From Romboutsia lituseburensis DSM 797 (lineage in GTDB: Bacteria; Bacillota; Clostridia; Peptostreptococcales; Peptostreptococcaceae): DNA of 64,000 nucleotides. Below the pieces are notes generated by a model, which worked only from the letters and a program-made list of their open reading frames with translations, made no database searches and was not told the DNA's origin. The stretch is taken from the NCBI RefSeq assembly GCF_900103615.1, contig NZ_FNGW01000013.1:24001-88000 (forward strand), written 5' to 3'. Both the position numbers and the translations under genes were made by a program. Below, one piece after another: positions 36,999 to 47,007 of this stretch; within the stretch, counting starts at the first letter, position 1; every line of letters starts with the position of its first letter.

Positions 36999-37121
36999 GT
37001 TAAATGCTACATATTTAGCATAAAAAATAGTGAAAAATACACTTTTTAGATAAATTAAATAGTTATGATATTAATTAAATTGACATAAATTAAGAAATTA
37101 AAGCAGTAGGGGGTACTAATT

Positions 37122-37706
37122 ATGTATAGACCAGTAAATCATGGATATATAGAAGTTGTAATCGGTCCTATGTATAGTGGTAAGAGTGAGGAACTTATAA
37201 GAAGAATAAAAAGAGCTGAAATAGCTAAACAAAATATTGTTGTATTTAAACCTAGAATAGATGATAGATATAGCAAAGAAGATGTTGTTTCGCATAGTGG
37301 TGATAGTGTAGGAGCGATACCTATAAATAAGGCTAATGAAATATATAATTATATAGATGAAAAAACACAAGTTGTAGGTATAGATGAAGTACAATTCTTT
37401 GATGAGGAAATTATAAATATAGCTATAAATTTAGCAGATAAAGGTATTAGAGTTATTGCTGCTGGATTAGATATGGATTTTAAAGGTGAACCTTTTGGAC
37501 CAACACCAAAATTATTAGCTGTTGCAGAATTCGTAGATAAAATACAAGCTATATGTTCAGTATGTGGTCAACCTGCTACGAGATCTCAAAGATTAATAAA
37601 TGGAGAACCAGCAAGATATGATGACCCTATAATACAAGTAGGTGCTGTGGAAAGCTATGAAGCTAGATGTAGAAAATGCCATGTTGTTTATAGAGATAAA
37701 AAATAA
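37122..37706 (+). CDS. tdk: Thymidine kinase (type II)
   Basis: Phosphorylates thymidine in the salvage pathway. The 194 aa protein has the P-loop [14 protein letters not shown], the DEVQFF motif, and cysteine pairs CSVC and CRKC for structural zinc. ATG follows TAGGGGG. The order rho-rpmE-tdk-DUF1385-prmC-prfA is widespread in Firmicutes. Confidence 0.96.
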   Translation: MYRPVNHGYIEVVIGPMYSGKSEELIRRIKRAEIAKQNIVVFKPRIDDRYSKEDVVSHSGDSVGAIPINKANEIYNYIDEKTQVVGIDEVQFFDEEIINIAINLADKGIRVIAAGLDMDFKGEPFGPTPKLLAVAEFVDKIQAICSVCGQPATRSQRLINGEPARYDDPIIQVGAVESYEARCRKCHVVYRDKK

Positions 37707-37721
37707 TTACAAATTAACAAT

Positions 37722-37755
37722 AGCCCTTTAAAGTTTTACTTTGAAGGGTATTTTT
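37722..37755 (+). terminator. Terminator after tdk
   Basis: CCCTTTAAAG (37724-37733) pairs with CTTTGAAGGG (37739-37748), one T-G pair, then T run. Confidence 0.82.
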
Positions 37756-37805
37756 GTATATAATAAAATATAAAGAATAAAATTCTAATAATAAGAGGTG
37801 GATGA

Positions 37806-38705
37806 ATGAAAAAACAAGCTGTCGGGGGTCAGGCTGTAATAGAAGGTGTTATGATGCAGTCTAAAAATAAAAGAGCTGTTGCAGTTAGAAAAAGTGATGG
37901 TGAAATAGTAGTTAGAAAAAATAAAATAAAAAGTTGGATAAATGAGAAGAATATAGATAAAATTCCTTTTGTAAGAGGATCTTTTGTTTTAATAGAAACT
38001 ATGATAGAGGGGATAAAGAGCTTGAATTTTTCTTCTGAATTTTTCTTAGATGAAACAGAAGAAGATGCATTTGATAGATTTATAAGTAAAATATTTAAAG
38101 ATAAAGCAAATGATGTAATGATAGCTATTTCTATGATATTTGCATTTTTATTATCGGTAGGTTTATTTATATTGCTTCCTACAGCAGTTGGAGGTGTATT
38201 TTCAAAGTTAATAGATAATGATTTTTTATTAAATCTCGTAGAGGGAATAATAAGAATAGCTATATTATTCGCATATATAGTTCTTATATCTAAGAGTAAA
38301 GATATTGAAAGAGTTTTTCAATATCATGGTGCGGAACACAAGAGTATACATTGTTATGAAAGTGGAGAAGAGCTTACTGTAGAAAATACTAGAAAATTTA
38401 CAAGACTACATCCGAGATGTGGTACTAATTTTTTATTTATAGTAATGTTTACATCAATAATACTTTTTTCTTTCTTCGGATGGCCGAATCCAATATTAAG
38501 GGTAGTCATGAGAATAATATGTATACCGATAGTTGCAGGAATTTCTTACGAAATAATAAGATTTCTTGGGAAATATAATAACAAACTTACTAAAATTGTC
38601 GCATACCCTGGTATGATGCTACAAAATTTTACTACAAAAGAACCGGATGATAAACAAATAGAAGTAGCAATAGCTGCCCTTAAGGCTGTAATAGATGAAA
38701 AATAA
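37806..38705 (+). CDS. yqhQ: DUF1385 membrane protein (YqhQ family)
   Basis: A 299 aa protein beginning GGQAVIEGVMMQS, the family hallmark, with hydrophobic helices at about 103-128, 140-165, 205-225 and 230-250, and the conserved QYHGAEHKSIHCYE motif with two His that could bind metal. Its function is not established. It overlaps the prmC region and is almost always found beside prmC-prfA in clostridia. Confidence 0.92.
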   Translation: MKKQAVGGQAVIEGVMMQSKNKRAVAVRKSDGEIVVRKNKIKSWINEKNIDKIPFVRGSFVLIETMIEGIKSLNFSSEFFLDETEEDAFDRFISKIFKDKANDVMIAISMIFAFLLSVGLFILLPTAVGGVFSKLIDNDFLLNLVEGIIRIAILFAYIVLISKSKDIERVFQYHGAEHKSIHCYESGEELTVENTRKFTRLHPRCGTNFLFIVMFTSIILFSFFGWPNPILRVVMRIICIPIVAGISYEIIRFLGKYNNKLTKIVAYPGMMLQNFTTKEPDDKQIEVAIAALKAVIDEK

Positions 38706-38715
38706 AGGAGAAAAT

Positions 38716-39567
38716 ATGACAATAAGAGATATAATTATCAAATACTCAGAGGAACTTATAGAAATAAGTGATACTCCAAGATTAGATGTGGAGCTTTTAC
38801 TTCAAAAGGCTCTTGGAAATGTAGATAGGATTTACATACATATAAATTTAAGTAAAGAATTAACCAAAGATCAATATGATTTATTTTTAGAAATGATAAA
38901 GGACAGAATAAATGGTAGACCGATAGCTTATATAGTAGGAAATCGAGAGTTTATGGGATTAGACTTTTTTGTAAAAGAAGGAGTACTTATACCAAGACCA
39001 GATACTGAACCTTTAGTAGAAGAAGTTATTGAACTTTGTAATGAAAAAAATAGTGTTGAAATATTAGATATAGGAACTGGGTCAGGTGCAATAACAATAA
39101 GTTTAGCAAAATATATAAAAAATTCAAAAGTTACATCATTTGATATATCAGATATTCCGTTAGAAGTTGGAAGGCAAAATGCTATAAATAATGGCGTTGA
39201 AGATAAAACAATATTTATAAAGTCAGATTTATTTAGTGCGATTAAAAATAAAGAAATAAAATTTGATGTAATAGTTTCGAATCCTCCATATATACCTAAA
39301 AAAGATATAGAAACATTACATACTCAGGTAAAAGATTATGAGCCTTACAATGCGCTTGAAGGTGGAGAAGATGGACTAGATTTTTATAGAGAAATAACAA
39401 AACAATCAAAAATATATTTAAAATCAAATGGTATATTAGCTTATGAAGTTGGTCATGATCAAGCTGAAGATGTTTCGAAGATAATGAGTGATAATGGATA
39501 TACTAAAATATATACAAAGAAGGATATTCAGGGAATTGATAGAGTTGTTATAGGATTCAAACTATGA
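38716..39567 (+). CDS. prmC: Release factor glutamine methyltransferase
   Basis: PrmC methylates the glutamine in the GGQ motif of release factors, whose gene follows. The 283 aa protein has the SAM loop ILDIGTGSGAITISLAK and the catalytic NPPY (in VSNPPYIPK). ATG at 38716 follows AAAGGAG; an in-frame ATG at 38695 overlaps the previous gene. It is followed by prfA after 43 bases. Confidence 0.96.
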   Translation: MTIRDIIIKYSEELIEISDTPRLDVELLLQKALGNVDRIYIHINLSKELTKDQYDLFLEMIKDRINGRPIAYIVGNREFMGLDFFVKEGVLIPRPDTEPLVEEVIELCNEKNSVEILDIGTGSGAITISLAKYIKNSKVTSFDISDIPLEVGRQNAINNGVEDKTIFIKSDLFSAIKNKEIKFDVIVSNPPYIPKKDIETLHTQVKDYEPYNALEGGEDGLDFYREITKQSKIYLKSNGILAYEVGHDQAEDVSKIMSDNGYTKIYTKKDIQGIDRVVIGFKL

Positions 39568-39610
39568 TATAATGAAAAATTGATATGCTACAATAAACGA
39601 GGTGAAAAGT

Positions 39611-40675
39611 ATGCTAAAAAAATTAGAAGTGCTAGAGGATAAATATAGAGATTTAACTGAAAAGATAAGTGATCCGGAAATAATAAATGATCAAAAGACT
39701 TGGCAAAAATATATGAAAGAACATGCTGATTTAGAGCCAATCGTAATGAAGTACAGAGAGTACACAAATGTATTAAACAGCATAAAAGATTCAAAAGAAA
39801 TTCTACAAGAAGAATCTGATGAAGAATTAAGAGAATTAGCTAAGATGGAATTATCGGAAATGGAACATATGGTAGAACCACTAGAAGCAGAATTAAAAAT
39901 ACTACTATTACCTAAGGACCCTAATGATGAAAAGAACGTTATAGTTGAAATCAGAGGCGGAGCTGGTGGAGATGAGGCAGCTTTATTCGCAGGTGATTTA
40001 TTCAGAATGTATTCTAGATACGCTGAAAGAAGAAGATGGAAAATGGAATTACTAAGTGCTAGTGATACTGGTGTTGGTGGATACAAAGAAGTATCTTTCT
40101 TAATCAAAGGTAAAGGGGCTTACTCTAGATTAAAATATGAATCAGGAGTGCACAGAGTTCAAAGAATACCTTCAACTGAATCAGGAGGGAGAATACATAC
40201 ATCTACAGCAACTGTTGCAGTATTACCTGAGATAGATGTTGTAGAAGTAAACATAAATCCAAATGATTTAAGAATAGATGTGTTCCGTTCTTCAGGAAAT
40301 GGTGGACAAAGTGTTAACACTACTGACTCTGCAGTAAGGGTAACACATATACCAACAGGAGAAGTAGTATCTTGCCAAGATGGTAAATCGCAATTAAAAA
40401 ATAAAGAACAAGCACTTAAAATATTAGTAGCTAGACTGAATGATAAGGCTATAGCTGAGCAAAATAAAGATATAGCAGCAGAAAGAAGAAGTCAGGTTGG
40501 TACAGGAGATAGATCTGAGAGAATAAGAACTTATAACTTCCCACAAGGTAGAGTAAGTGATCATAGAATAAACTTAACACTTTATAAGTTAGATTCATTC
40601 TTAGATGGAGATATAGATGAAATGCTAGATGCATTAATTACTGTTGATCAAACTGAGAAAATGTCAGCAATATAA
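39611..40675 (+). CDS. prfA: Peptide chain release factor 1
   Basis: RF1 reads UAA and UAG stop codons and triggers peptide release. The 354 aa protein has the GGQ motif in [16 protein letters not shown], the PrmC substrate, and the usual N-terminal coiled coil. ATG at 39611 follows GAGGTG; an in-frame GTG nine bases upstream is inside that site. Ends at a terminator. Confidence 0.97.
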   Translation: MLKKLEVLEDKYRDLTEKISDPEIINDQKTWQKYMKEHADLEPIVMKYREYTNVLNSIKDSKEILQEESDEELRELAKMELSEMEHMVEPLEAELKILLLPKDPNDEKNVIVEIRGGAGGDEAALFAGDLFRMYSRYAERRRWKMELLSASDTGVGGYKEVSFLIKGKGAYSRLKYESGVHRVQRIPSTESGGRIHTSTATVAVLPEIDVVEVNINPNDLRIDVFRSSGNGGQSVNTTDSAVRVTHIPTGEVVSCQDGKSQLKNKEQALKILVARLNDKAIAEQNKDIAAERRSQVGTGDRSERIRTYNFPQGRVSDHRINLTLYKLDSFLDGDIDEMLDALITVDQTEKMSAI

Positions 40676-40699
40676 ATCCCTATTAATATAGGGATTTTT
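40674..40699 (+). terminator. Terminator after prfA
   Basis: AAATCCCTAT (40674-40683) pairs with ATAGGGATTT (40688-40697), loop TAAT, followed by T. Confidence 0.88.
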
Positions 40700-40728
40700 C
40701 CATATGATTTTTTACGTATAAAACCATT

Positions 40729-40836
40729 GTCGCCATGAAGTGTAGCGTCCACATGGTGGCTTAGGAAAAGCGAATTTTTTATAGAAAGTAAAAATTATAT
40801 TAATTCATAATTACTTCAGAGGGCATTTTACGGACG
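40729..40836 (+). ncRNA. Possible structured leader RNA upstream of the ZIP transporter gene
   Basis: GTCGCCATG (40729-40737) pairs with CATGGTGGC (40752-40760) using two G-U pairs, in a patch much richer in GC than its surroundings. The 14-base loop contains CGTCC (40746-40750), which is complementary to GGACG at 40832-40836, suggesting a pseudoknot or kissing pair. TATAAA at 40716 could be a -10 placing the RNA start at the hairpin. I do not recognise a known metal riboswitch, and no terminator or SD-masking stem is evident before the gene. Confidence 0.4.
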
Positions 40837-40881
40837 ACCTATGTATATAATTTATATATATAGTTTCAAGGAGGGGGAGTT

Positions 40882-41562
40882 ATGATATTAAAAATAACAC
40901 TAATAGGATTGTTAGCAGGTGTTATAGGAACAGGAGCTGGAGGTATTATATCAGCTTTGTTCAGAAAAAATGTAGATAAATATTTAGACTTTTTTATGGG
41001 GCTTTCTGGCGGGATAATGCTTGCTGTTGTAGTGTTTGACCTAATGAAAGAATCGATGGACATGATGGGAGTACCGTACACTGTAATATTTACATTTGTA
41101 GGAGTACTTTTAACGATGTACATAAAAACTAAAATGGATGTATCAAAAGAAATGAAATCGGGATATCTTATATTTATAAGTATTTTACTTCATAATTTGC
41201 CAGAAGGGCTTGCTATAGGATCTTCATTTATGTCTACAGAGGCTTTAGGATTAACATTGGCTATAGTTATAGGAATACATAATATTCCAGAAGGGTTAGC
41301 TATGGCATTAAGCTTAGTAGGTTCTAAAATGAAAATATCTAAAGTTATTTTGTTTACGGTGATTGCAGGAATACCTATGGGGATAGGAAGTTTTTTAGGT
41401 GCATATTTTGGTGCGACATTTAATTCTTTAATAGGAGTATTTCTAGCAACAGCAGCTGGTACGATGATGTATGTTGTTTTAGAAGAAATATTCCCTAAAT
41501 CAAGAAGTTTATATTGTATTATTGGTTTTTTAGTAGGAACAGTTATTGTAAATTGTATCTAA
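40882..41562 (+). CDS. ZIP-family metal transporter
   Basis: A 226 aa inner-membrane protein with about eight hydrophobic helices and the metal-site motifs HNLPEGLAIGSS and GIHNIPEGLAMA in helices IV and V. ZIP proteins import zinc, iron or manganese; specificity cannot be read from sequence. ATG follows AAGGAGGGGGAG. The 206-base upstream region may hold a structured RNA. Confidence 0.9.
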   Translation: MILKITLIGLLAGVIGTGAGGIISALFRKNVDKYLDFFMGLSGGIMLAVVVFDLMKESMDMMGVPYTVIFTFVGVLLTMYIKTKMDVSKEMKSGYLIFISILLHNLPEGLAIGSSFMSTEALGLTLAIVIGIHNIPEGLAMALSLVGSKMKISKVILFTVIAGIPMGIGSFLGAYFGATFNSLIGVFLATAAGTMMYVVLEEIFPKSRSLYCIIGFLVGTVIVNCI

Positions 41563-41589
41563 ACTAAAATGAAAGTAGGTATACATAAG

Positions 41590-42630
41590 ATGAAAACTAT
41601 GATAAGTAGTATTGATAAAGATAATATAGATTTAGAAGAACTTAAAAAACATGCTAAATTGTTAAGTGAAGGAAAAACTGTTATATTTCCAACTGAAACA
41701 GTGTATGGATTAGGTGCAAATGCATTAGATGAAGATGCAGTAAAAAAAATATATGAAGCTAAAGGAAGACCTAGCGATAATCCATTAATAGTACATATAC
41801 ATGAAAAAGAACAAGTACACGAATTAGCTAAAGATGTTAATGATAATGCTAAAATAGTTATGGATAGATTTTGGCCAGGACCAATAACTATCATATTAAA
41901 TAAAAAAGATATAGTACCTAAGACAACAAGTGGTGGACTTGATACAGTGGCTATAAGAATGCCTTCTCATAAAATAGCAAAAGAAATAATCAAACAATCA
42001 GGCGTTCCTATAGCAGCACCATCAGCTAATATATCAGGAAGACCTTCTCCTACAAAGGCTCAGCATGTAAAAGATGAAATGGAAGGCAGAGTAAGTGGAA
42101 TAGTTTTAGGTGGAGATAGCAATTTTGGATTAGAGTCTACAGTATTAGATTTAACATCAGAGACACCTATGATATTAAGACCGGGGAGCATTACTAAGGA
42201 AGATTTAGAATCTGTACTTGGGAAAGTTGAATTAGATCCATCTTTAGCAAAAAAAGAAGATAACCAAAAGGCAAAAGCGCCTGGCATGAAATATACACAT
42301 TATTCTCCAGATGCAGATGTATTTATAGTATCTGGAAGTAAAGATGATGTATTCAATAAAGTAAATGAACTAATATTAATTAATAATGAAAATGGCTTAA
42401 AGACAGGTGTTATGTGTTTAGAAAAAAATAAGCATAAATACAATGGTGAAGTTATATCTTTAGGAAGTACATTAGAGGAAGTAGCAAGTAACTTATTTAA
42501 CGTTTTAAGAGAAATGGACAAGTTAAAGGTTGATATAATATACTCAGAAGAATTTGAAATTGCTGGAATAGGTCAAGCTATTATGAATAGACTACTAAAA
42601 TCAGCAGGATATAAAATTATAAAAGCTTAA
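41590..42630 (+). CDS. ywlC: L-threonylcarbamoyladenylate synthase (YwlC/Sua5 type)
   Basis: Makes threonylcarbamoyl-AMP for the t6A tRNA modification at position 37. The N-terminal YrdC-like domain (about 20-200) carries GKTVIFPTETVYGLGA, KGRPSDNPLIVHI and ANISGRPSPT; a C-terminal Sua5 domain follows (to 346), with the linker PGMKYTHYSP. ATG at 41590 follows AGTAGGT with good spacing; the ATG at 41569 lacks a ribosome site. Confidence 0.93.
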   Translation: MKTMISSIDKDNIDLEELKKHAKLLSEGKTVIFPTETVYGLGANALDEDAVKKIYEAKGRPSDNPLIVHIHEKEQVHELAKDVNDNAKIVMDRFWPGPITIILNKKDIVPKTTSGGLDTVAIRMPSHKIAKEIIKQSGVPIAAPSANISGRPSPTKAQHVKDEMEGRVSGIVLGGDSNFGLESTVLDLTSETPMILRPGSITKEDLESVLGKVELDPSLAKKEDNQKAKAPGMKYTHYSPDADVFIVSGSKDDVFNKVNELILINNENGLKTGVMCLEKNKHKYNGEVISLGSTLEEVASNLFNVLREMDKLKVDIIYSEEFEIAGIGQAIMNRLLKSAGYKIIKA

Positions 42631-42687
42631 TATCCACTAGTAAATCTAGGGAAAAATATATTATAATAGAATATGGAGGCTACACAT

Positions 42688-43783
<1,096 letters not shown>

Positions 43784-43800
43784 TTAATTTAATATATAAG

Positions 43801-43831
43801 GGGGTCTGTACTTTGTGCAGATTCCTTTTTA
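43801..43831 (+). terminator. Terminator after upp
   Basis: GGGGTCTG pairs with CAGATTCC (two G-U pairs), nine-base loop, followed by TTTTT. Confidence 0.75.
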
Positions 43832-44111
43832 AGTATTTTTAGAAATGTCAAAAAAATAATGATTTTTAGTTAAATTTACATAAATTTAAATTGTAAAATA
43901 TATGAATAAATGACAGAACAAAGAAAAAAATATATGTAACTTCATAATTTAGAATAAGTATAAAATTAACAGAATAGTAACTAAAAAACGATAAATTTTG
44001 AAAACTTAATACAATTTAAGACAAAATTTTGAAGAAAAACGATTTAATTCAACTTGAAATTCAAATTTAATCAATAAAAGTCAAATTTATTAAAAAAATA
44101 TTTGAAATTTC
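43832..44111. other. AT-rich spacer upstream of the atp operon
   Basis: No ORF is seen. The sequence has loosely repeated TCAAATTTA and TTTTGAA words, including two TCAAATTTA copies near 44067 and 44090. I cannot tell an operator array from low-complexity AT DNA. Confidence 0.3.
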
Positions 44112-44140
44112 TTTAAAAAATTTATAAAAAGTGGTAATAT
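44112..44140 (+). promoter_or_regulatory. Possible atp operon promoter
   Basis: TTTAAA, 17-base spacer, then TAATAT preceded by TGG (an extended -10). About 94 bases upstream of the first gene. The -35 is poor. Confidence 0.4.
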
Positions 44141-44233
44141 ATATTTTATTGAGAATTGATTAAAATACATAAAGTAGTAGGAATAACATTATAATAAAAT
44201 AATATATATTATTTTATGCGAGGTATACTATTA

Positions 44234-44461
44234 ATGAATAAAAGAAAAATGTATATGGAAATAGCTAATATGTTATCATTAATTAGCCAAATAGGATTAA
44301 TGATATTAATATCTATATTAGGTTGTACTTTTATAGGAAAATTTTTAGACTCGAAGTTTAACACTGATCCAATCTTTATGCTTATATTTTTAGTATTAGG
44401 AGTTGGTGGTGCGTTTATGGCCGTGTATAAGACTTTAGTAGTGTATACAAAAAGGAAGTGA
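44234..44461 (+). CDS. atpZ: AtpZ-like small ATP synthase operon protein
   Basis: A 75 aa protein with two membrane helices separated by a short loop (ISQIGLMILISILGCTFIG, then DPIFMLIFLVLGVGGAFMAV), matching the ATPase_gene1/AtpZ family. AtpZ works with AtpI in c-ring assembly or in Mg2+/Ca2+ transport. ATG at 44234 follows GCGAGGT; an in-frame ATG at 44216 overlaps that site. First gene of the operon, four bases before atpI. Confidence 0.82.
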   Translation: MNKRKMYMEIANMLSLISQIGLMILISILGCTFIGKFLDSKFNTDPIFMLIFLVLGVGGAFMAVYKTLVVYTKRK

Positions 44462-44465
44462 TACC

Positions 44466-44855
44466 ATGCATACAAAACTACGAGAAGAAGTAAACTACGT
44501 AACAAAAGGAGTTATAGTCTATGATTTAATAGTGATGGCATTATTATTGATAACATCAACTTTTAGTAAACCTATGTTTTTAGGTTTATTATTTGGGACT
44601 ATGATAGCAATACTTAATTTTAGATTGCTGGCTATAACGATAAACAAATCGGTAACTATGCCTGCTTCTAAGGCTCAGATATATTCAACATCACAATATA
44701 TGTTGAGAATGCTTATAACGGGAGTGGTTATATTTGTCTCTGTAAAAGCCCCTTATTTACATGTTATAGGGGTGGCAATAGGGTTATTAAGTCCTAAGTT
44801 TGTGATATTAGCAAAAGCACTATTAATAGACAAACTAAAAAGAAAGGAGGCGTAA
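44466..44855 (+). CDS. atpI: ATP synthase protein I
   Basis: A 129 aa hydrophobic protein with about four helices, standing directly before atpB. AtpI helps assemble the c-ring, particularly in sodium-type ATP synthases. Sequence is poorly conserved; the call rests on topology, length and position. ATG four bases after the atpZ stop. Confidence 0.82.
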   Translation: MHTKLREEVNYVTKGVIVYDLIVMALLLITSTFSKPMFLGLLFGTMIAILNFRLLAITINKSVTMPASKAQIYSTSQYMLRMLITGVVIFVSVKAPYLHVIGVAIGLLSPKFVILAKALLIDKLKRKEA

Positions 44856-44857
44856 GT

Positions 44858-45559
44858 ATGAGCCAAGCAAAATGGGTTATATTTTTTAACAACTTCAAGA
44901 TAAGTGAGACAGTAGTAACTAGTTGGATAATAATAGCGGCTTTAGCCTTAGTATCTTTCTTACTAACTAGAAATTTAAAGAAAGTTCCTACTAGCAAAGT
45001 TCAAATAATGCTAGAATTTGTTGTAGGTATGATATCAAATTTAGTAACAGATACTATGGGAGAAAAAGCAGTTAAAAGAATGCCAAATATGATTCCATAT
45101 ATAGGAAGTTTATTTTTATTCTTTGCATGTTCTAACCTAATAGGATTATTAGGATTTAGATCTCCAACTACGGATCTAGATACGACACTAGCATGGGCAC
45201 TAATAACATTCTTTATGATTTACTATGCAGGTGTTAAATTTAATGGATTTGGATACTTCAAAGGTTTATTAGAACCAAACCCATTATTACTACCACTTAA
45301 CTTAATTGGAGAATTGGCTAAGCCAGTTTCACTAAGTTTCCGTCCATTCGGTAACATACTAGGTGGAGCAGTTATAATGAAATTATTGTATGACTTCCTA
45401 GGTTATTTATCAACATTAATACCAGGAGTAACAATACCTTTTGGTCAATTAATAATACCGGTGCCATTACATTTATACTTTGATATGTTTGCCGGATTAT
45501 TACAATCGTTCATATTCATAATGTTAACGATGGTATTTGTAGGTAATGCTACAGAGTAA
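44858..45559 (+). CDS. atpB: F0 ATP synthase subunit a
   Basis: The 233 aa membrane stator subunit that forms the ion channels beside the c-ring. The key Arg lies in SLSFRPFGNILGG, and the last helices read QSFIFIMLTMVFVGNA. ATG follows AAAGGAGGCG, two bases after atpI. Confidence 0.95.
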   Translation: MSQAKWVIFFNNFKISETVVTSWIIIAALALVSFLLTRNLKKVPTSKVQIMLEFVVGMISNLVTDTMGEKAVKRMPNMIPYIGSLFLFFACSNLIGLLGFRSPTTDLDTTLAWALITFFMIYYAGVKFNGFGYFKGLLEPNPLLLPLNLIGELAKPVSLSFRPFGNILGGAVIMKLLYDFLGYLSTLIPGVTIPFGQLIIPVPLHLYFDMFAGLLQSFIFIMLTMVFVGNATE

Positions 45560-45613
45560 AATAATAATTAAAAAACTAAAAAAATATTTTTAAAATTTAA
45601 GGAGGAAATAATT

Positions 45614-45868
45614 ATGGAAACAGCTTTAGTATTAGCAGGTTCAGCTATAGGAGCAGGTATTGCAGTTGCAACAGGTATAGGTGCAGGAATCGGACAAGGA
45701 TACGCAGCAGGTAAAGGTGCAGAAGCAGTTGGTAACCAACCAGAAGCACAAGGAGATATAATAAAAACTATGTTACTTGGGGCTGCAGTTGCAGAATCTT
45801 CTGCAATATATGGTCTTGTTGTAGCAATAATTCTTTTATTTGCTAATCCATTAATGAAGTTATTATAA
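45614..45868 (+). CDS. atpE: F0 ATP synthase subunit c, sodium-type signature
   Basis: An 84 aa hairpin of two membrane helices. The ion-binding Glu61 lies in VAESSAIYG and is accompanied by Gln28 (GIGQGYAAG), Val59, Ser62, Ser63 and Tyr66. This matches the Na+-coordination set of Ilyobacter and Acetobacterium c subunits (Gln32, Val63, Glu65, Ser66, Thr67, Tyr70 in Ilyobacter), except that Ser replaces Thr. A Na+-driven ring is therefore likely. ATG after AAGGAGG. A strong hairpin follows and could stabilise this message for the high c stoichiometry. Confidence 0.95.
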   Translation: METALVLAGSAIGAGIAVATGIGAGIGQGYAAGKGAEAVGNQPEAQGDIIKTMLLGAAVAESSAIYGLVVAIILLFANPLMKLL

Positions 45869-45887
45869 TAATAGTAGTAAAATGTAA

Positions 45888-45920
45888 TAATTAGGAGATG
45901 GTTTTACCATCTCCTAATTA
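45888..45920 (+). repeat. 14-bp perfect hairpin between atpE and atpF
   Basis: TAATTAGGAGATGG (45888-45901) and its complement (45907-45920) around a five-base loop. No T tract follows, so an mRNA-stability or processing role that raises atpE output is more likely than termination. Confidence 0.75.
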
Positions 45921-45952
45921 TGAATTGTGATTGGTAGAAAGGAGGATAACAT

Positions 45953-46453
45953 ATGGAATTTAAGCCACTAATAGGTATAACATGGGAACTAGCTTTCCAA
46001 CTTATAAATACTTTCTTAGTATTTTTACTATTAAAGAAACTTCTATTTAAACCTGTACTAAGTGTAATAGAAGCTAGAGAGAAAGACATCAGAGAAAATT
46101 TAGCAGAAGGCGAAAAAGCTAAAAGCGAAGGTTTATCTCTAAAGAAAGAATATCAAGAAAAAGTTAACTCTGCTAAAAATGAAGGGCAAGAAATAATAAA
46201 GCAAGCTACTTTAAGAGCAGAGCAAAAAGAATCTGAAATAATATCTACTGCAAAGCAAGAAGCTCAAAGCTTAAAAGAAAAAGCTAACAAAGATGTAGAG
46301 CAAGAAAGACAAAAGGTTATGAATGAAATCAAAAATGATATATCAGACATAGCATTACTAGCTGCATCTAAGGTTATTGAGAAAGACATAGATAAGTCTA
46401 AGCATGAAGAGTTAATAAATAACTTTATAAAAGAGGTAGGCGAAGCTAAATGA
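45953..46453 (+). CDS. atpF: F0 ATP synthase subunit b
   Basis: A 166 aa peripheral stalk: one N-terminal membrane helix (about 10-28), then a long Glu-, Lys- and Ala-rich coiled coil (AREKDIRENLAEGEKAKSEG). ATG follows GAAAGGAGG. It ends in an ATGA overlap with atpH, indicating coupled translation. Confidence 0.95.
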   Translation: MEFKPLIGITWELAFQLINTFLVFLLLKKLLFKPVLSVIEAREKDIRENLAEGEKAKSEGLSLKKEYQEKVNSAKNEGQEIIKQATLRAEQKESEIISTAKQEAQSLKEKANKDVEQERQKVMNEIKNDISDIALLAASKVIEKDIDKSKHEELINNFIKEVGEAK

Positions 46454-46992
46454 TAAATGTAATCGCAGGAAGATATGCTGAAGCTCTATTTCAAGTAGGA
46501 GAAGAATCAAATTCAACTACTAAATTATATGAAGAATTAAATGCAGTAGTAGAAGCATTACAATCTAGCAAAGAGTTAGATGGTGCTTTTAAATCTCCAC
46601 TTGTTGGAAAGGCAGAAAAAAAGCAAATATTAGAAAAAGTTTTTGGAGCGCATGTAAGTGCTAACTTAAACAATTTCTTAAAAATAATGATAGATAAAGA
46701 TAGAATGTCAGCTATAAATGCTGTTAAGAAATCTTATAAAGAATTATTAAATGAAAAGAATAATGTCATAGAAGGTATCGCAATAACTGCGGTTGCTATG
46801 AGTCAAGATGAATTAAAGAAACTTGAAGAAAAACTTTCAAGTAAATACAATAAAAATGTTACTTTACAAAATAAAGTTGATGAGTCTATATTAGGAGGAG
46901 TTCTAGTTAGACTTGGAAATGAAGAGATTGATGGTACAGTTAAGACTCGTTTATCGAATATGAAAAACCAATTATCTCAAGTAATATCTTAG
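46450..46992 (+). CDS. atpH: F1 ATP synthase subunit delta
   Basis: The 180 aa stalk subunit (OSCP homolog) that ties the b dimer to the top of F1. The N terminus NVIAGRYAEALFQVG and C-terminal ILGGVLVRLGNEEIDGTVK are typical. Overlaps atpF by four bases. Confidence 0.95.
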   Translation: MINVIAGRYAEALFQVGEESNSTTKLYEELNAVVEALQSSKELDGAFKSPLVGKAEKKQILEKVFGAHVSANLNNFLKIMIDKDRMSAINAVKKSYKELLNEKNNVIEGIAITAVAMSQDELKKLEEKLSSKYNKNVTLQNKVDESILGGVLVRLGNEEIDGTVKTRLSNMKNQLSQVIS

Positions 46993-47007
46993 AATGGCGG
47001 TGAACCC

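Noticed and set aside
39691..40107. Minus-strand ORF of 138 codons inside prfA
   Set aside because: Antisense to a well-conserved gene, Ser-rich composition typical of reversed codons, no supporting signals.
40729..40836. Known Mn2+ (yybP-ykoY), NiCo or M-box riboswitch
   Set aside because: The conserved core words of these classes as I know them are not present.
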